From Clostridium sp. (GTDB lineage: Bacteria; Bacillota; Clostridia; Lachnospirales; Lachnospiraceae): DNA of 64,000 nt. The stretch covers positions 1 through 64,000 of the forward strand of contig JAGZZT010000016.1 of the NCBI GenBank assembly GCA_018377235.1, given 5' to 3'. Both the position numbers and the translations under genes were made by a program. Under the pieces are notes generated by a model. The model did no database searches. It saw only the letters and a program-made list of their open reading frames with translations, and was not told the origin of the DNA. Positions 25,715 through 35,439 of this stretch are shown one piece after another (positions within the stretch are counted from its first letter, which is position 1; the number at the start of each line of letters is the position of its first letter).

Positions 25715-26692
25715 ATGAAAGACCGAAAATTAAAGCCCGGAAAAGAGATGATTTTGATTTGTCTTGGGACAGCGAACCTGCTTTTGGCGGCAGGCGGACT
25801 TTTCTTTCTGACCGGAGAGAACAGGAGGCTTCTTCGCCAGGTACAGGATCTGCAGGTGAGAGTCAGCCAGATGGAGGGCAGTGTAACCGATACGGTTCGC
25901 GGGATTTCTTCGGAAATTCAGAGAGGCCAGGAGCGGGCCGACAGCTTTGTCGATCAGTTTCAGGTGACAGTCACCCCGAAGGATAGTCTGAGAGCAGAAG
26001 TTCATGTGACGGCAGATTTGAAGGAATACCGGGAAGGCGAGGAAGTTTATTTCGCGTGGGATGATGGGGAGCAGTCTGACAATCTTCCGGCGGCTCGATC
26101 TGGCGGCACGCAGTTTCAGGCAGAGGCAGAGGTGTCGGCGCTGACAGAGTCGGGAATCCTTAAGATCTATAAAAAAAGCGGGGAGAACCTGAGAGGGGAA
26201 ACTCTGGAGTATGTGTCAGTAAAGGACGCCTGCTTTTTCCAGATGGATTGTTCTGGATTCCTGGGATGGAGCAGCCGGACTGGAAAGGCAGAGGTGGAAC
26301 TTTCACCAGATGTTTCTCTGTTTGTAAACAGCATTCCGGTAGAACTTCAGTTAGTTAGGGCTGAAGCAAGGATCTATTCCGGGAAAAGTCTGCTGCACAC
26401 TCAGATTCTTCTGGAAAAAGGGGAGACAGGCGGATCAGAGGGAGATACTGCCTGGACAGAAGGCACGGATAGTACCTATACGGCTTCCTGGAACATGAAG
26501 CTGAGTCCGGAGGCAGGGGACCGGATCGATCTTCGCATTGTTGCTGAGGATTCCAATGGAACCGTCTATTCGGCTGTTGCGGCCCGCGGGATTGTGCAGG
26601 AGGAAAACGGCCTTCTTTCTATCACAGAGGAGCCTTCTGACCAGACGCTGCACATAGAGCCGGAAGGTGAGAAGGCATGGCAGAGGCAGTGA
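25715..26692 (+). CDS. Membrane-anchored extracytoplasmic protein of unknown function
   Basis: This 325-residue protein is not recognised. A basic N-terminus precedes one membrane helix (about 12-32). A coiled-coil segment follows (about 34-68). The rest is a beta-rich outer domain with many Thr, Ser and Glu residues. The orientation should be N-in. The start has GAAAGGGGG upstream. There is no obvious functional partner: the next gene is T-box-controlled leuS. Confidence 0.75.
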   Translation: MKDRKLKPGKEMILICLGTANLLLAAGGLFFLTGENRRLLRQVQDLQVRVSQMEGSVTDTVRGISSEIQRGQERADSFVDQFQVTVTPKDSLRAEVHVTADLKEYREGEEVYFAWDDGEQSDNLPAARSGGTQFQAEAEVSALTESGILKIYKKSGENLRGETLEYVSVKDACFFQMDCSGFLGWSSRTGKAEVELSPDVSLFVNSIPVELQLVRAEARIYSGKSLLHTQILLEKGETGGSEGDTAWTEGTDSTYTASWNMKLSPEAGDRIDLRIVAEDSNGTVYSAVAARGIVQEENGLLSITEEPSDQTLHIEPEGEKAWQRQ

Positions 26693-26778
26693 GATTTGAC
26701 ATGGAAGAGCCATAAGGCGGCCGTGGAAATGCAGCGGAAATTGCCGTGGAAATTGCCGGGAAATCGTCCGGCAGAACC

Positions 26779-26806
26779 TTGACAGCCGTCTGCAAGTGTG
26801 TTAAAT
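26779..26806 (+). promoter_or_regulatory. leuS: Promoter of the T-box leuS leader
   Basis: TTGACA and TTAAAT are separated by 16 bases, placing transcription start just before the stem I region of the T-box. Confidence 0.6.
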
Positions 26807-26812
26807 TAAGAA

Positions 26813-27184
26813 CCATCAGTAAATGCAGGGAAGAGGAGCAGTAGGATGCAGGAACCATCAGAGAGCTGTCGGTAGGTGCGAGACAGTTGGAGAGGGCATC
26901 TGAACTCGCCTTGGAGCAGCCTGTTGAAGGGAACAGATAAAAGACAGTTGTCTGTATGCAGCCAGTTTGTCTGTGTCCTGAGTAGGCAGAGCCGGAAACC
27001 GCCCGTTATGCGGTGAGGAGAAAATGCCGTTAGAGTTTGCTGATTGGCCGGACGGTTCAGGGCAGCAGCCAGGCAGTTTCCCCCATAAGAGCATGCCATA
27101 TGGCATGAAATAGAGTGGTACCGCGCGAGAGGATAAGCCTTGCGTCTCTATGCAGAATCAGCAGAGAGACGCAGGGCATTTTTT
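26813..27184 (+). promoter_or_regulatory. T-box leader controlling leuS
   Basis: The leader has the stem I distal signature (AGAGAGCTG ... GGTGCGA, about 26864-26881) and a candidate Leu specifier codon CTC at 26905-26907 within TGAACTCGCC. The T-box core is GAGTGGTACCGCG at 27113-27125. The intrinsic terminator has a 12-pair stem with arms 27138-27149 and 27165-27176, then a T-run. Uncharged tRNALeu should stabilise the antiterminator and allow leuS transcription. Confidence 0.93.
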
Positions 27185-27276
27185 ATTTCATAGAAATTCT
27201 GCATAGCAGAATTCGTTTTATGCTGCAGCAGCTTTTTGCTAAGATTCTGCGTATATAACAGAAGGAGGAAATTGAG

Positions 27277-29688
27277 ATGGCACAGTACAACCATACCGCC
27301 ATTGAGAAAAAGTGGCGGGAAAACTGGGCAAAGAACCCGATCAATGTAAATGATGGAAAAAAAGAAAAATATTACTGCCTGGATATGTTCCCATATCCAT
27401 CTGGAAGCGGTCTTCATGTAGGTCACTGGAGAGGCTATGTAATCTCTGACGTTTGGAGCCGCTATCAGCTCCTCAAGGGCAAATATGTGATTCATCCTAT
27501 GGGATGGGATGCATTCGGACTTCCGGCAGAGAACTATGCAATCAAGATGGGAGTGCATCCGGCTAAATCCACAGCTGAGAATATTAAGAACATTAAGCGT
27601 CAGATCGGTGAGATTGCCGCAATCTACGACTGGGATATGGAGGTCAACACGACAGATCCTAACTTCTACAAGTGGACTCAGTGGATTTTCGTGCAGATGT
27701 TTAAGAAAGGCCTCGCTTATGAGAAGGAGTTCCCCATCAACTGGTGTCCGTCCTGTAAGACAGGTCTTGCTAACGAGGAGGTTGTCAACGGCTGCTGCGA
27801 GCGCTGCGGCACTGCTGTTACGAAGAAAAACCTCCGCCAGTGGATGCTTAAAATTACTGCCTATGCAGAGCGTCTGTTAAATGATCTGGACAAGTTAGAC
27901 TGGCCGGAGAAGGTTAAAAAGATGCAGAGTGAGTGGATTGGAAAATCCTACGGCGCAGAGGTAGATTTCCCGGTAGAGGGCAGAGAGGAAAAGATAACAG
28001 TCTACACCACCAGACCAGACACCCTTCACGGCGCTACATTTATGGTTCTGGCTCCGGAACATGCTCTGGCTAAGAGTCTGGCCACTGACGAGACAAGAGA
28101 AGCTGTAGAGAAATATATTTTTGATGCTTCTATGAAGTCCAATGTAGATCGACTTCAGGATAAGGAGAAGACTGGCGTATTTACAGGCTCTTATGCAGTA
28201 AATCCGTTAAATGGAGCTAAGGTTCCGATCTGGCTGTCTGATTATGTACTGGCTGATTATGGTACAGGCGCTATTATGTGCGTTCCGGCTCATGATGACC
28301 GTGACTTTGAGTTTGCCACTAAGTTTGGTATTCCGATTATCCAGGTTATTGCCAAGGATGGAAAAGAGATTGAGAACATGACCGAAGCCTATACAGAGGC
28401 AAGCGGAACCATGATCAATTCTGGGGAGTGGAACGGAATGGAGTCTTCTGTTCTGAAGAAAGAAGCTCCTGAGATGATTGAAAAAATGGGTATTGGCCGC
28501 AAGACGGTAAACTACAAGCTGCGTGACTGGGTATTCTCCCGCCAGAGATACTGGGGTGAGCCGATTCCGATTATCCACTGTCCGAAGTGCGGAAACGTGC
28601 CGGTTCCGGAGGATCAGCTTCCGCTTACTCTGCCGGAGGTAGATAGCTACCAGCCTACCGGTACAGGAGAATCTCCGCTGGCTGCTATTGACGAGTGGGT
28701 CAATACAACCTGCCCATGCTGCGGCGCCCCAGCTAAGAGAGAGACCAACACCATGCCTCAGTGGGCTGGTTCCTCCTGGTACTTCCTCCGCTATGTGGAC
28801 AGCAAGAACAACGAAGCTCTTGTTTCCAAGGAGAAGGCAGACAAATACCTGCCGGTTGATATGTATATCGGCGGTGTAGAGCATGCGGTACTTCACCTTC
28901 TGTACTCCCGTTTCTACACTAAGTTCCTTCATGATATCGGTGTGGTTGACTTTGATGAGCCGTTTAAGAAGCTGTTCAACCAGGGAATGATCACAGGAAA
29001 GAACGGAATCAAGATGAGTAAGTCCAAGGGCAACGTAGTTTCCCCGGATGATCTGGTAAGAGATTATGGCTGTGATTCTTTAAGACTTTACGAGCTGTTC
29101 GTGGGACCGCCAGAGTTAGATGCTGAGTGGGATGACAGAGGAATCGAGGGAGTTTCCCGTTTCTTAAACCGTTTCTATAACCTGGTCATGACAAGTAAGG
29201 ATAAGGATATTAAAGAAACTAAAGAAATGGTGAAGCTGCGCCATAAGCTGGTTTATGATATTGAGCAGAGATTTGAGCAGTTCAGCTTGAATACAGTTAT
29301 TTCTGGATTTATGGAGTACAATAACAAGTTCATTGAGCTGGCGAAAAAGGAGGGCGGAATTGATAAGGAGACCTTAAAAACCTTCGTCACTCTGCTTGCA
29401 CCATTCGCTCCTCACCTGGGTGAGGAACTCTGGAGAGAGCTGGGCGGTACAGACAGCGTATTCCACAGCACATGGCCAGAGTGCGATACAGAAGCTATGA
29501 AGGATGACGAGGTAGAGATTGCCGTGCAGATCAATGGAAAGACAAGAGGCGTGGTAGCCCTTCCGGCTGATGTAGATAAAGAAACCGCTCTGGCAGCAGG
29601 AAAAGAGGCAGTAAAAGATAAACTGACAGGAAACATTGTAAAAGAAATCTATGTGCCTGGAAAGATTATAAACATTGTCTGCAAATAA
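27277..29688 (+). CDS. leuS: Leucyl-tRNA synthetase
   Basis: This 803-residue class I synthetase charges tRNALeu. Seen: the HIGH-like motif LHVGHWRGY near residue 47, zinc-type Cys pairs in the CPSCKTGLANEEV region, an editing domain (TTRPDTLHGATF) and KMSKSKGN near residue 580. Length is normal for bacterial LeuRS. The start follows GAAGGAGG, and expression is under the T-box. Confidence 0.98.
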   Translation: MAQYNHTAIEKKWRENWAKNPINVNDGKKEKYYCLDMFPYPSGSGLHVGHWRGYVISDVWSRYQLLKGKYVIHPMGWDAFGLPAENYAIKMGVHPAKSTAENIKNIKRQIGEIAAIYDWDMEVNTTDPNFYKWTQWIFVQMFKKGLAYEKEFPINWCPSCKTGLANEEVVNGCCERCGTAVTKKNLRQWMLKITAYAERLLNDLDKLDWPEKVKKMQSEWIGKSYGAEVDFPVEGREEKITVYTTRPDTLHGATFMVLAPEHALAKSLATDETREAVEKYIFDASMKSNVDRLQDKEKTGVFTGSYAVNPLNGAKVPIWLSDYVLADYGTGAIMCVPAHDDRDFEFATKFGIPIIQVIAKDGKEIENMTEAYTEASGTMINSGEWNGMESSVLKKEAPEMIEKMGIGRKTVNYKLRDWVFSRQRYWGEPIPIIHCPKCGNVPVPEDQLPLTLPEVDSYQPTGTGESPLAAIDEWVNTTCPCCGAPAKRETNTMPQWAGSSWYFLRYVDSKNNEALVSKEKADKYLPVDMYIGGVEHAVLHLLYSRFYTKFLHDIGVVDFDEPFKKLFNQGMITGKNGIKMSKSKGNVVSPDDLVRDYGCDSLRLYELFVGPPELDAEWDDRGIEGVSRFLNRFYNLVMTSKDKDIKETKEMVKLRHKLVYDIEQRFEQFSLNTVISGFMEYNNKFIELAKKEGGIDKETLKTFVTLLAPFAPHLGEELWRELGGTDSVFHSTWPECDTEAMKDDEVEIAVQINGKTRGVVALPADVDKETALAAGKEAVKDKLTGNIVKEIYVPGKIINIVCK

Positions 29689-29693
29689 CAATC

Positions 29694-29740
29694 AAAAGAG
29701 CCTTTCCCCTTATAAATCAAAGGGTTGAGGCTCTTTTCTA
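29694..29740 (+). terminator. leuS terminator
   Basis: AAAAGAGCCT pairs with AGGCTCTTTT (arms 29694-29703 and 29728-29737), with an inner CCCTT/AAGGG stem, followed by a T-rich tail. Confidence 0.85.
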
Positions 29741-29768
29741 TCTTCTGTGATACTAAAATGATACTATT

Positions 29769-29855
29769 TTATATTTTTTTTAATTTTTGACACGATGTTA
29801 CTCTGGGTCGAAGGGAATAAATGAGAATTAGGCTTAATTCCTCGTATGTACTCAT
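29769..29855 (-). pseudogene. Degenerate holin-like (type I TA-like) small toxin
   Basis: This 28-codon frame begins MSTYEELSLILI, the characteristic start of the putative holin-like toxin family. The hydrophobic membrane segment expected next is missing: the sequence turns into YSLRPRVTSC and ends. It reads as an internal deletion or frameshift remnant. GGCGGTGATT precedes the ATG, and the conserved upstream leader-like sequence is still visible. The rest of the 297-base gap after leuS holds only the terminator. Confidence 0.5.
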
Positions 29856-29985
29856 AATAATCACCGCCTTCCGTAAGGTCTCGGAATAGGTGAGAGCACA
29901 TCCCCCAGCTACCTGGGTAAGTATATTATATGTCATGGTACAGCTGCACAAACAGGATACTTCCATTTTTTCTGTTACTTATAGG

Positions 29986-30960
29986 CTATTTTTCCTCTGG
30001 ATAAAATAAGCCCCATTCATTTCTCAGCTTTGTCATGACAGACATTACATCGCATGTGTAGTCTAAATACATTTCATTTTTTATTCCTGATACAGCTTTT
30101 TCCATGTCAAGAACCTCGTAACGCAATGCGTGTTCAGTATGTCCGCAGGTAACCGTTTCCTGGTGCATATCCTTTGTATAAGTAATGGTGGCTTTATCTG
30201 CCCGGGGATACTCATAAATTTCGATATAGCCTTGATCGAAGGCGATCATACCTCTCTTGGGCTGTTTTGCGTGCAGGGTAAGGGTGGCTGAAGCCATTTC
30301 GCCGGCTGGATTCATCAGCAAAATTCCGGCCTGTTCGTCTACGCCGCTGGGGGCCAGGCGAACCTGAGATACTGCCTGATCAGGTGCGGCAGACATAAAC
30401 CACCGGATAAAAGATAGGGCATACACGCCGATATCCAGCAGAGCTCCACCTGCCAGAGCAGGGTTAAAGAAACGGTTGGTCATATCATATTCTTTATAGC
30501 TTCCAAAATTCATTTGAACCATTTTAAGAGGTCCCAGGCATCCGCCTGATATGATTTCACGCAGTTTTTTATAGAGGGGCATATGATAGATAGTCATGGC
30601 TTCTGCCAGAATCAGATGATTTTTTTCTGCCAGCTTTTTTGCCTCTTCCAGTTCCGCGGAGTTTAGAGTGATCGATTTTTCGCACAAAACATGCTTTCCA
30701 TGCTGCAGCGCTTCCCGTAAGTATTGAATATGAGTATTGTGCGGTGTGGAGATATAAATAATATCGGCCTGCTCATCTTCGAAGATGTCCTGAATGCTGT
30801 CATATACCTTAGGAATATTATATTTTTGAGCAAATTCAACCGCCTTGCTGTGGGTTCTGTTTGCAACGCCGTAGAGAGTTCGTCCTTCCTGCTGCATTGC
30901 CTCTGCCAGCTGATTTGCAATGACTCCGCATCCTAAGGATACCCAGTTATATGTTTTCAT
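29986..30960 (-). CDS. Gfo/Idh/MocA-family oxidoreductase
   Basis: This 324-residue NAD(P)-dependent oxidoreductase has an N-terminal Rossmann fold starting VSLGCGVIANQLAEAM. The EKS motif (HVLCEKSITLN) replaces the usual EKP near residue 94. A C-terminal beta-sheet domain contains GGALLDIGVYAL. It resembles the trans-dihydrodiol/sugar dehydrogenase branch, but the substrate cannot be told. It is a single minus-strand gene with GCGAGGAG upstream. Confidence 0.9.
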   Translation of the reverse strand: MKTYNWVSLGCGVIANQLAEAMQQEGRTLYGVANRTHSKAVEFAQKYNIPKVYDSIQDIFEDEQADIIYISTPHNTHIQYLREALQHGKHVLCEKSITLNSAELEEAKKLAEKNHLILAEAMTIYHMPLYKKLREIISGGCLGPLKMVQMNFGSYKEYDMTNRFFNPALAGGALLDIGVYALSFIRWFMSAAPDQAVSQVRLAPSGVDEQAGILLMNPAGEMASATLTLHAKQPKRGMIAFDQGYIEIYEYPRADKATITYTKDMHQETVTCGHTEHALRYEVLDMEKAVSGIKNEMYLDYTCDVMSVMTKLRNEWGLFYPEEK

Positions 30961-31202
30961 GTTTTGTTCTCCTCGCTGTAATGTCTTCCATAGGTTTTAC
31001 GCTCTGCGCAGTTTCGCTTATAGCATATACATTTGTATTTCAAAAGTAAATACTATGTGGGAAAAATTTTAATTTTTCAGTTGAAACACTCTCTGCATAC
31101 GCTGATTGAAAAGCGGAAAATTTCGTGTTAAAATATGAAAATAGATAAAATAACAAGTACAGAAGATAGAAAAATTACCTGAAAATGGTATGAGGAGGCA
31201 GA

Positions 31203-31847
31203 ATGGAAGAGACATGCAGCAGCTGTTGCACGGGATTGATTAAGGAAGGACCGGAATTTAATCTTAGGTTCGCTGATTATGGCTGGTGTGCATATGACAG
31301 CATCAGTGAAGAACTGGTTCACCGGGCGAATTTGGAATATGAAGAGCACGGGATCGAGGCGGCGGAGAGGATTCTGATTGAGTATTATCAGAATGAAGCT
31401 CCGGATCAGATTGATCATATTCTGGATGCAGCTCCCTCTTTCGCTATGCGGGAGGGAATGATCCGCCAGTGCTTTGAGGATCACAGAGAAGGCAGATACT
31501 ATGCCAGCGTTCCTCTTTCACTCATTATCATCGACGGAGCGGTCAATGACTACACAAAGAAAAAGGGATTTTTCACTGCAGCTACTACAGTGGATCCCTG
31601 GGACTGCCTGGTAGGATGTACCGAGGGCCTGACAAAGATTAAGCTGAACTTTAACCAAAACCGTTTAAAGACCAACAGCGATCCAATCTATATTCCTTAT
31701 AGAAATGGAATTCTCCACGGGCGTGATATCAATTATGGAAATGAGTACGTTTCCTGTAAGTGCATTGCCCTCATGTTTGCCATCGCTGATTGGATGATAC
31801 GGAAGACGGCCAGGGAGGAGGGACTGCTGCCGGAACTGGAGCTGTAG
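31203..31847 (+). CDS. Unknown protein with HEPN-like C-terminus
   Basis: This 214-residue protein is of no known function. Residues 1-100 are acidic and helical. Residues 163-200 contain RNGILH (R167 to H172), an R-x4-H signature like the catalytic motif of HEPN ribonucleases, followed by GRDINYGNEYVS and a hydrophobic helix as in Apea-like HEPN proteins. No antitoxin-like partner lies next to it. The next gene starts three bases after its stop but encodes a cell-wall enzyme. The ATG follows GAGGAGG. Confidence 0.7.
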   Translation: MEETCSSCCTGLIKEGPEFNLRFADYGWCAYDSISEELVHRANLEYEEHGIEAAERILIEYYQNEAPDQIDHILDAAPSFAMREGMIRQCFEDHREGRYYASVPLSLIIIDGAVNDYTKKKGFFTAATTVDPWDCLVGCTEGLTKIKLNFNQNRLKTNSDPIYIPYRNGILHGRDINYGNEYVSCKCIALMFAIADWMIRKTAREEGLLPELEL

Positions 31848-31883
31848 TGTATGAGAAAATCAGGACAGAAGAAAGGACGTCAA

Positions 31884-32750
31884 ATGAGAAGAAAAAGTAA
31901 AAAAATAGCATTGACAGTGCTGGCAGCGGCTGTTATCTTATTGAATCCAGCAGGAGAAAAATTTTATGTCAGCGCTCAGGCTGCCCAGAGCCAGGCAGGG
32001 CAGCAGGGAAAAGCAGCTGCAGGGCCGGCTTTGGAGAGCGAAAGCGGGACTGAGACAGGGAAGGAAAAGACGAAAGGATTTGTAGGAATGGAGGTTTCCC
32101 AGGCTTCCTATGCGGAGCATCTGCCGGAACGGTTTGATGTGAATACGTTAAAGGCAGCAGAGGAAACGGATCACCTGATTCTTGCCGTGGGAGATGGGGC
32201 AGATCAGAGCAGTCTGACGCTGTGGTACTACGAGAGAGGAGAGGACGGCCGTCTTTCGGAGGTGTTTGGAACAAGGGGAACCTGTGGCCAGGCTGGAATT
32301 ACGGCAGATAAGAAAGAGGGCGACAAGAAGACCCCAGCAGGGCTTTATTCCTTTTTGATGGCGTTTGGATTAAAAGATGATCCAGGCAGCCAGATTTCCT
32401 ATCATAAGGTACAGGAGGGGGACTGCTTTGTAGATGATGTGGGAAGCAGATATTACAATCAATATGTGAGAGCAGGAGAGGCAGAGGCGGACTGGCGCTC
32501 TGCGGAAGTACTGAAAAATCAAGGCCCCTGCTATAATTATGCTCTGGTGCTGGATTATAACAAGGATCATGTTCCAGGAAGGGGTTCAGCGATTTTTCTC
32601 CACTGTCCCAAGGTAGTCAACGATACATACACAGCCGGATGCATTGGAATTCCGGAGGATTTGATGAAAACAGTCCTCATGCGTGCCGGGACAGATGCCA
32701 AGATTCTGATTGTGCCGGACAAGGCGGAACTGTCAGAGTATACAAAATAA
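31884..32750 (+). CDS. Secreted L,D-transpeptidase (YkuD-family) protein
   Basis: This 288-residue protein has a basic N-terminus and a signal peptide/membrane helix (about 8-28), a low-complexity Ala/Gln/Gly linker to about 60, and a YkuD-type domain. The catalytic motif is HCPKVVNDTYTAGCIGIP with the nucleophile Cys253. These enzymes form 3-3 crosslinks or anchor proteins in peptidoglycan. The second ATG (31884) follows AAAGGA and is preferred. The ATG at 31851 has no clear site. Confidence 0.85.
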   Translation: MRRKSKKIALTVLAAAVILLNPAGEKFYVSAQAAQSQAGQQGKAAAGPALESESGTETGKEKTKGFVGMEVSQASYAEHLPERFDVNTLKAAEETDHLILAVGDGADQSSLTLWYYERGEDGRLSEVFGTRGTCGQAGITADKKEGDKKTPAGLYSFLMAFGLKDDPGSQISYHKVQEGDCFVDDVGSRYYNQYVRAGEAEADWRSAEVLKNQGPCYNYALVLDYNKDHVPGRGSAIFLHCPKVVNDTYTAGCIGIPEDLMKTVLMRAGTDAKILIVPDKAELSEYTK

Positions 32751-32785
32751 GGAGAACAGAAGGACAAGGCGGAAAGGACACAATG

Positions 32786-33544
32786 TTAAACAGGACAGAA
32801 CCTGTAGAAATTTTCTTCTATTTTTGCGGCCAGAGTTTCAGGTGAAAGCCCCCTAAGGGAGGCCGCGGTATCAATGCTGTGTTTTAATACGGCTTCAACA
32901 TTATTCCAGGATGGAAGGAGATGCTTGTGAGAAAAGGAAGAGGTCTGTTCATAGGCCCACTTAACGGCAGAACAGCCGTCTGTTTCCACTAAAATTTTGT
33001 TTTCCGGAGCCAGAACGGCAGCTTTCTGGACAGACGGATTCCAGAACACATCAGGACCTATAGTGAAATAGCAGCCCAGATCCAGAAGTTCAGGAAGCCC
33101 TTCCTCGCCGGAATACCAATGGACCAGATAGACATTAGGATATTTTTGAATCAGACGTGCAATCTGCTTTTCCTGCCCTTTGGTATGGAGAATAACCGGT
33201 TTTTGCATGGAAGAGGCAAGCTCCAGCTGGGCGCAGAAGGCTTTTTCCTGGATGGAAAGGGGGACGCTGCACCAGACGCTGTCCATGCCGATTTCGCCGA
33301 TGACAGAGGCTTTTAAAAGCCACGGTTCCATATGCTGAAAAGATATCTGGTCTGCATTCCAGGGGTGAAGGCCGAAGGTTGGACGTACGACGGAGGAGAG
33401 AACCGGATTGCCGGCCAGCTCCTCCAGTTTTTTTGCCTCGTCCGGGCAGGAGGCGCAGACGAGGGAGATAATGTTCTGTTTTTTTCTGAGCGCCAGTTCT
33501 TCTATGCTTCCTATATGGGCATGGGCGTCGTAAAGTGCAGTCAT
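32786..33544 (-). CDS. TatD-family metal-dependent hydrolase
   Basis: This 252-residue amidohydrolase-fold protein is of the TatD type. Seen: DAHAHIG metal site at residues 6-12, GEIGMD around 87, VILHTKG near 117, VHWYSG near 143 and VETDG near 192. Its start overlaps the stop of the ABC ATPase gene (ATGA), so it belongs to the TPP-regulated operon. A link to thiamine salvage is possible but unproven. Confidence 0.85.
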   Translation of the reverse strand: MTALYDAHAHIGSIEELALRKKQNIISLVCASCPDEAKKLEELAGNPVLSSVVRPTFGLHPWNADQISFQHMEPWLLKASVIGEIGMDSVWCSVPLSIQEKAFCAQLELASSMQKPVILHTKGQEKQIARLIQKYPNVYLVHWYSGEEGLPELLDLGCYFTIGPDVFWNPSVQKAAVLAPENKILVETDGCSAVKWAYEQTSSFSHKHLLPSWNNVEAVLKHSIDTAASLRGLSPETLAAKIEENFYRFCPV

Positions 33545-34287
33545 TGAGCTTCCTCCTGGTGTTTTTCTACAATTTTTTCATAGATGGTCTGACGCAGAGC
33601 CCCCTGGCTGTAGAGCCAGGAACGGGTTCTGTTTTTTTCTGGAATAACTGTTTCCCAGGTAATGCGGGCCGGAGAACCGTTTAAAATCAGAATTCGATCT
33701 GATAAGTAGATGGCCTCGTCCATATCGTGGGTGACCAGCAGGACTGTGCGGTTCAGCCGCTCTCGCATGGATAGAAGCCAGTCCTGCATTTCACCTCTGG
33801 TAATGACATCAAGGGCGCCAAAGGGTTCATCTAAAAGAAGAATATCAGCCCGGCACAGGGCAGTCCTGAGGAAGGCGGCTCTCTGACGCATGCCTCCGGA
33901 CAGAGAATCTGGATATTTATACTCATATCCGGAAAGACCGAAAGCGGGAAAATGTTTCAGAGCCTCCTCCCGCGCTTCCTTTAAAGAACCATGGATCCGG
34001 CCATAGAGGCATACATTGTCCAGAATGTTTTTCCAGGGAAAAAGAAGATCATTCTGAGGCATGTAGGCAAAGTGTTCAGAAGGATCGGAAATGTCCCTGC
34101 CGTCTGCCATAAGGAAACCGGATTCTTTTTTTAGAACCCCCGTTAAGAGCTTTAAAATCGTAGATTTTCCACATCCGGAAGGACCCAGAATGCTTACAAA
34201 CTCCCCCTCCCTGACAGAGAGGGAGAGGTGATCCAGCACTGGCTTATCCTCATAGGAAAAGCTTAAGTCAGAGATTTCTAATTTCAT
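33541..34287 (-). CDS. thiZ: ABC transporter ATPase, thiamine-precursor type
   Basis: This 248-residue ATPase of the nitrate/taurine/ThiZ class has Walker A GPSGCGKST, signature LSGGMRQR, Walker B ILLLDEPFGALD and the H-loop VTHDMDEA. It couples ATP hydrolysis to import with the permease and binding protein encoded upstream. Control by a TPP riboswitch points to a thiamine pyrimidine precursor as substrate. Confidence 0.9.
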   Translation of the reverse strand: MKLEISDLSFSYEDKPVLDHLSLSVREGEFVSILGPSGCGKSTILKLLTGVLKKESGFLMADGRDISDPSEHFAYMPQNDLLFPWKNILDNVCLYGRIHGSLKEAREEALKHFPAFGLSGYEYKYPDSLSGGMRQRAAFLRTALCRADILLLDEPFGALDVITRGEMQDWLLSMRERLNRTVLLVTHDMDEAIYLSDRILILNGSPARITWETVIPEKNRTRSWLYSQGALRQTIYEKIVEKHQEEAQ

Positions 34288-34304
34288 AGCGCTTCCTTTC
34301 CCGG

Positions 34305-35378
34305 CTATTTTGCCGCTCCCGGAAGAAATTCGTTGGTATAGCAGTCAGAGGCTGGAATGGTCTTGTCGATAACGCCATATTCTGCCATGAAATCCGTGTA
34401 GTTATCCCATGTTTCGTCGGACATAATGCCCCACACATCTGTATCTTCCATATATTTGCCGGCCAGAAATTCCTGAGATTTAGTGAGCATTTCCAGGGAG
34501 TAATCAGGTGCGTATTTGTGGAGGAGCTCAGCGCTTTCCTCTGGATGGCTGATGGCATACTGGTAGCCTTTTTCCGTAGCTTTCAAAAATTTCTTCACCA
34601 TTTCCGGGCGCTGTTCCAGGGTGTCGTTTCCGGCAATAATCACAGGTGTGTAGTAGTCCAGACGGTCATCCAGTTCTCTTACAGGCATGTAGTTGATGGG
34701 GAAGTTGTTCATCTCACAGGTAATGTTGTCCCATCCCTCGAAAAACCACATAATATCTGCTTTATCTTCAAGCGCTGCAAAGCCGGATCCATCGGAGACT
34801 ACCATATTTAATTTGGAAAAGTCAGCTCCTGCCTGGGTCATGACTGCCTCCAGTACAGCTGCTTCTCCAGGGCCGCCCCAGCCGGCATAGGTTTTTCCCT
34901 CGAAATCTCTGGGGGAAGTAATATTCTTATCAGCCGCAGTGACAAAACCGGAAGTGTTGTGCTGAATGAGAGCTGCGACAGCCTTGATGGGAAGCGGTTC
35001 TTCGGAGGTCAGGGCAATGGTGACGTCCTCCTGGTAACTGATTCCAAAGTCACCCTTTCCTACGGCAATGAGAGTGGCGGTAGCTCCCTCGGTAGGCTCC
35101 ACAATATTGACGTTCAGCCCTTCCTCCTTGTAGTAGCCCAGCTCCAGAGCCGCGTACATACCTGTGTGGTTCGTGTTCGCTACATAGTCCAGGATGACAG
35201 TTACATCCTCCAGGTTTTCTTTAGAGGAAGCTGTCTGGGAAGAGTTTGCGCCTGCCTCCTTTGTTTCTGCTTCGGAAGCAGCTGCGCCCGGCTTGGAAGT
35301 ATTGGAATGAGAGCAGGCGGTGAGAGAAAAAATGGCAAAAGCCGTCAGACAGAGAGTTGTTAAATGTCTCTTTTTCAT
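34305..35378 (-). CDS. thiY: Thiamine-precursor-binding lipoprotein (ThiY/NMT1-like)
   Basis: This 357-residue solute-binding lipoprotein has the lipobox LTAC with Cys22, a Ser/Ala/Glu linker, then an NMT1/THI5-like domain starting VTVILDYVANTNHTGMYAAL. The CCCFC-like motif of true THI5 synthases is absent, as expected for a transporter component. The ligand is probably a hydroxymethyl- or formylaminopyrimidine. Confidence 0.9.
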   Translation of the reverse strand: MKKRHLTTLCLTAFAIFSLTACSHSNTSKPGAAASEAETKEAGANSSQTASSKENLEDVTVILDYVANTNHTGMYAALELGYYKEEGLNVNIVEPTEGATATLIAVGKGDFGISYQEDVTIALTSEEPLPIKAVAALIQHNTSGFVTAADKNITSPRDFEGKTYAGWGGPGEAAVLEAVMTQAGADFSKLNMVVSDGSGFAALEDKADIMWFFEGWDNITCEMNNFPINYMPVRELDDRLDYYTPVIIAGNDTLEQRPEMVKKFLKATEKGYQYAISHPEESAELLHKYAPDYSLEMLTKSQEFLAGKYMEDTDVWGIMSDETWDNYTDFMAEYGVIDKTIPASDCYTNEFLPGAAK

Positions 35379-35439
35379 AGTGATTCTCCTTGTAAAATAG
35401 TTTGTATGATATGGTTTAAGGTACGGTTTTTACTGACGC

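Noticed and set aside
28207..28932. 241-codon open frame antisense to leuS
   Set aside because: The leuS frame carries all synthetase motifs. The antisense frame has no recognisable protein features.
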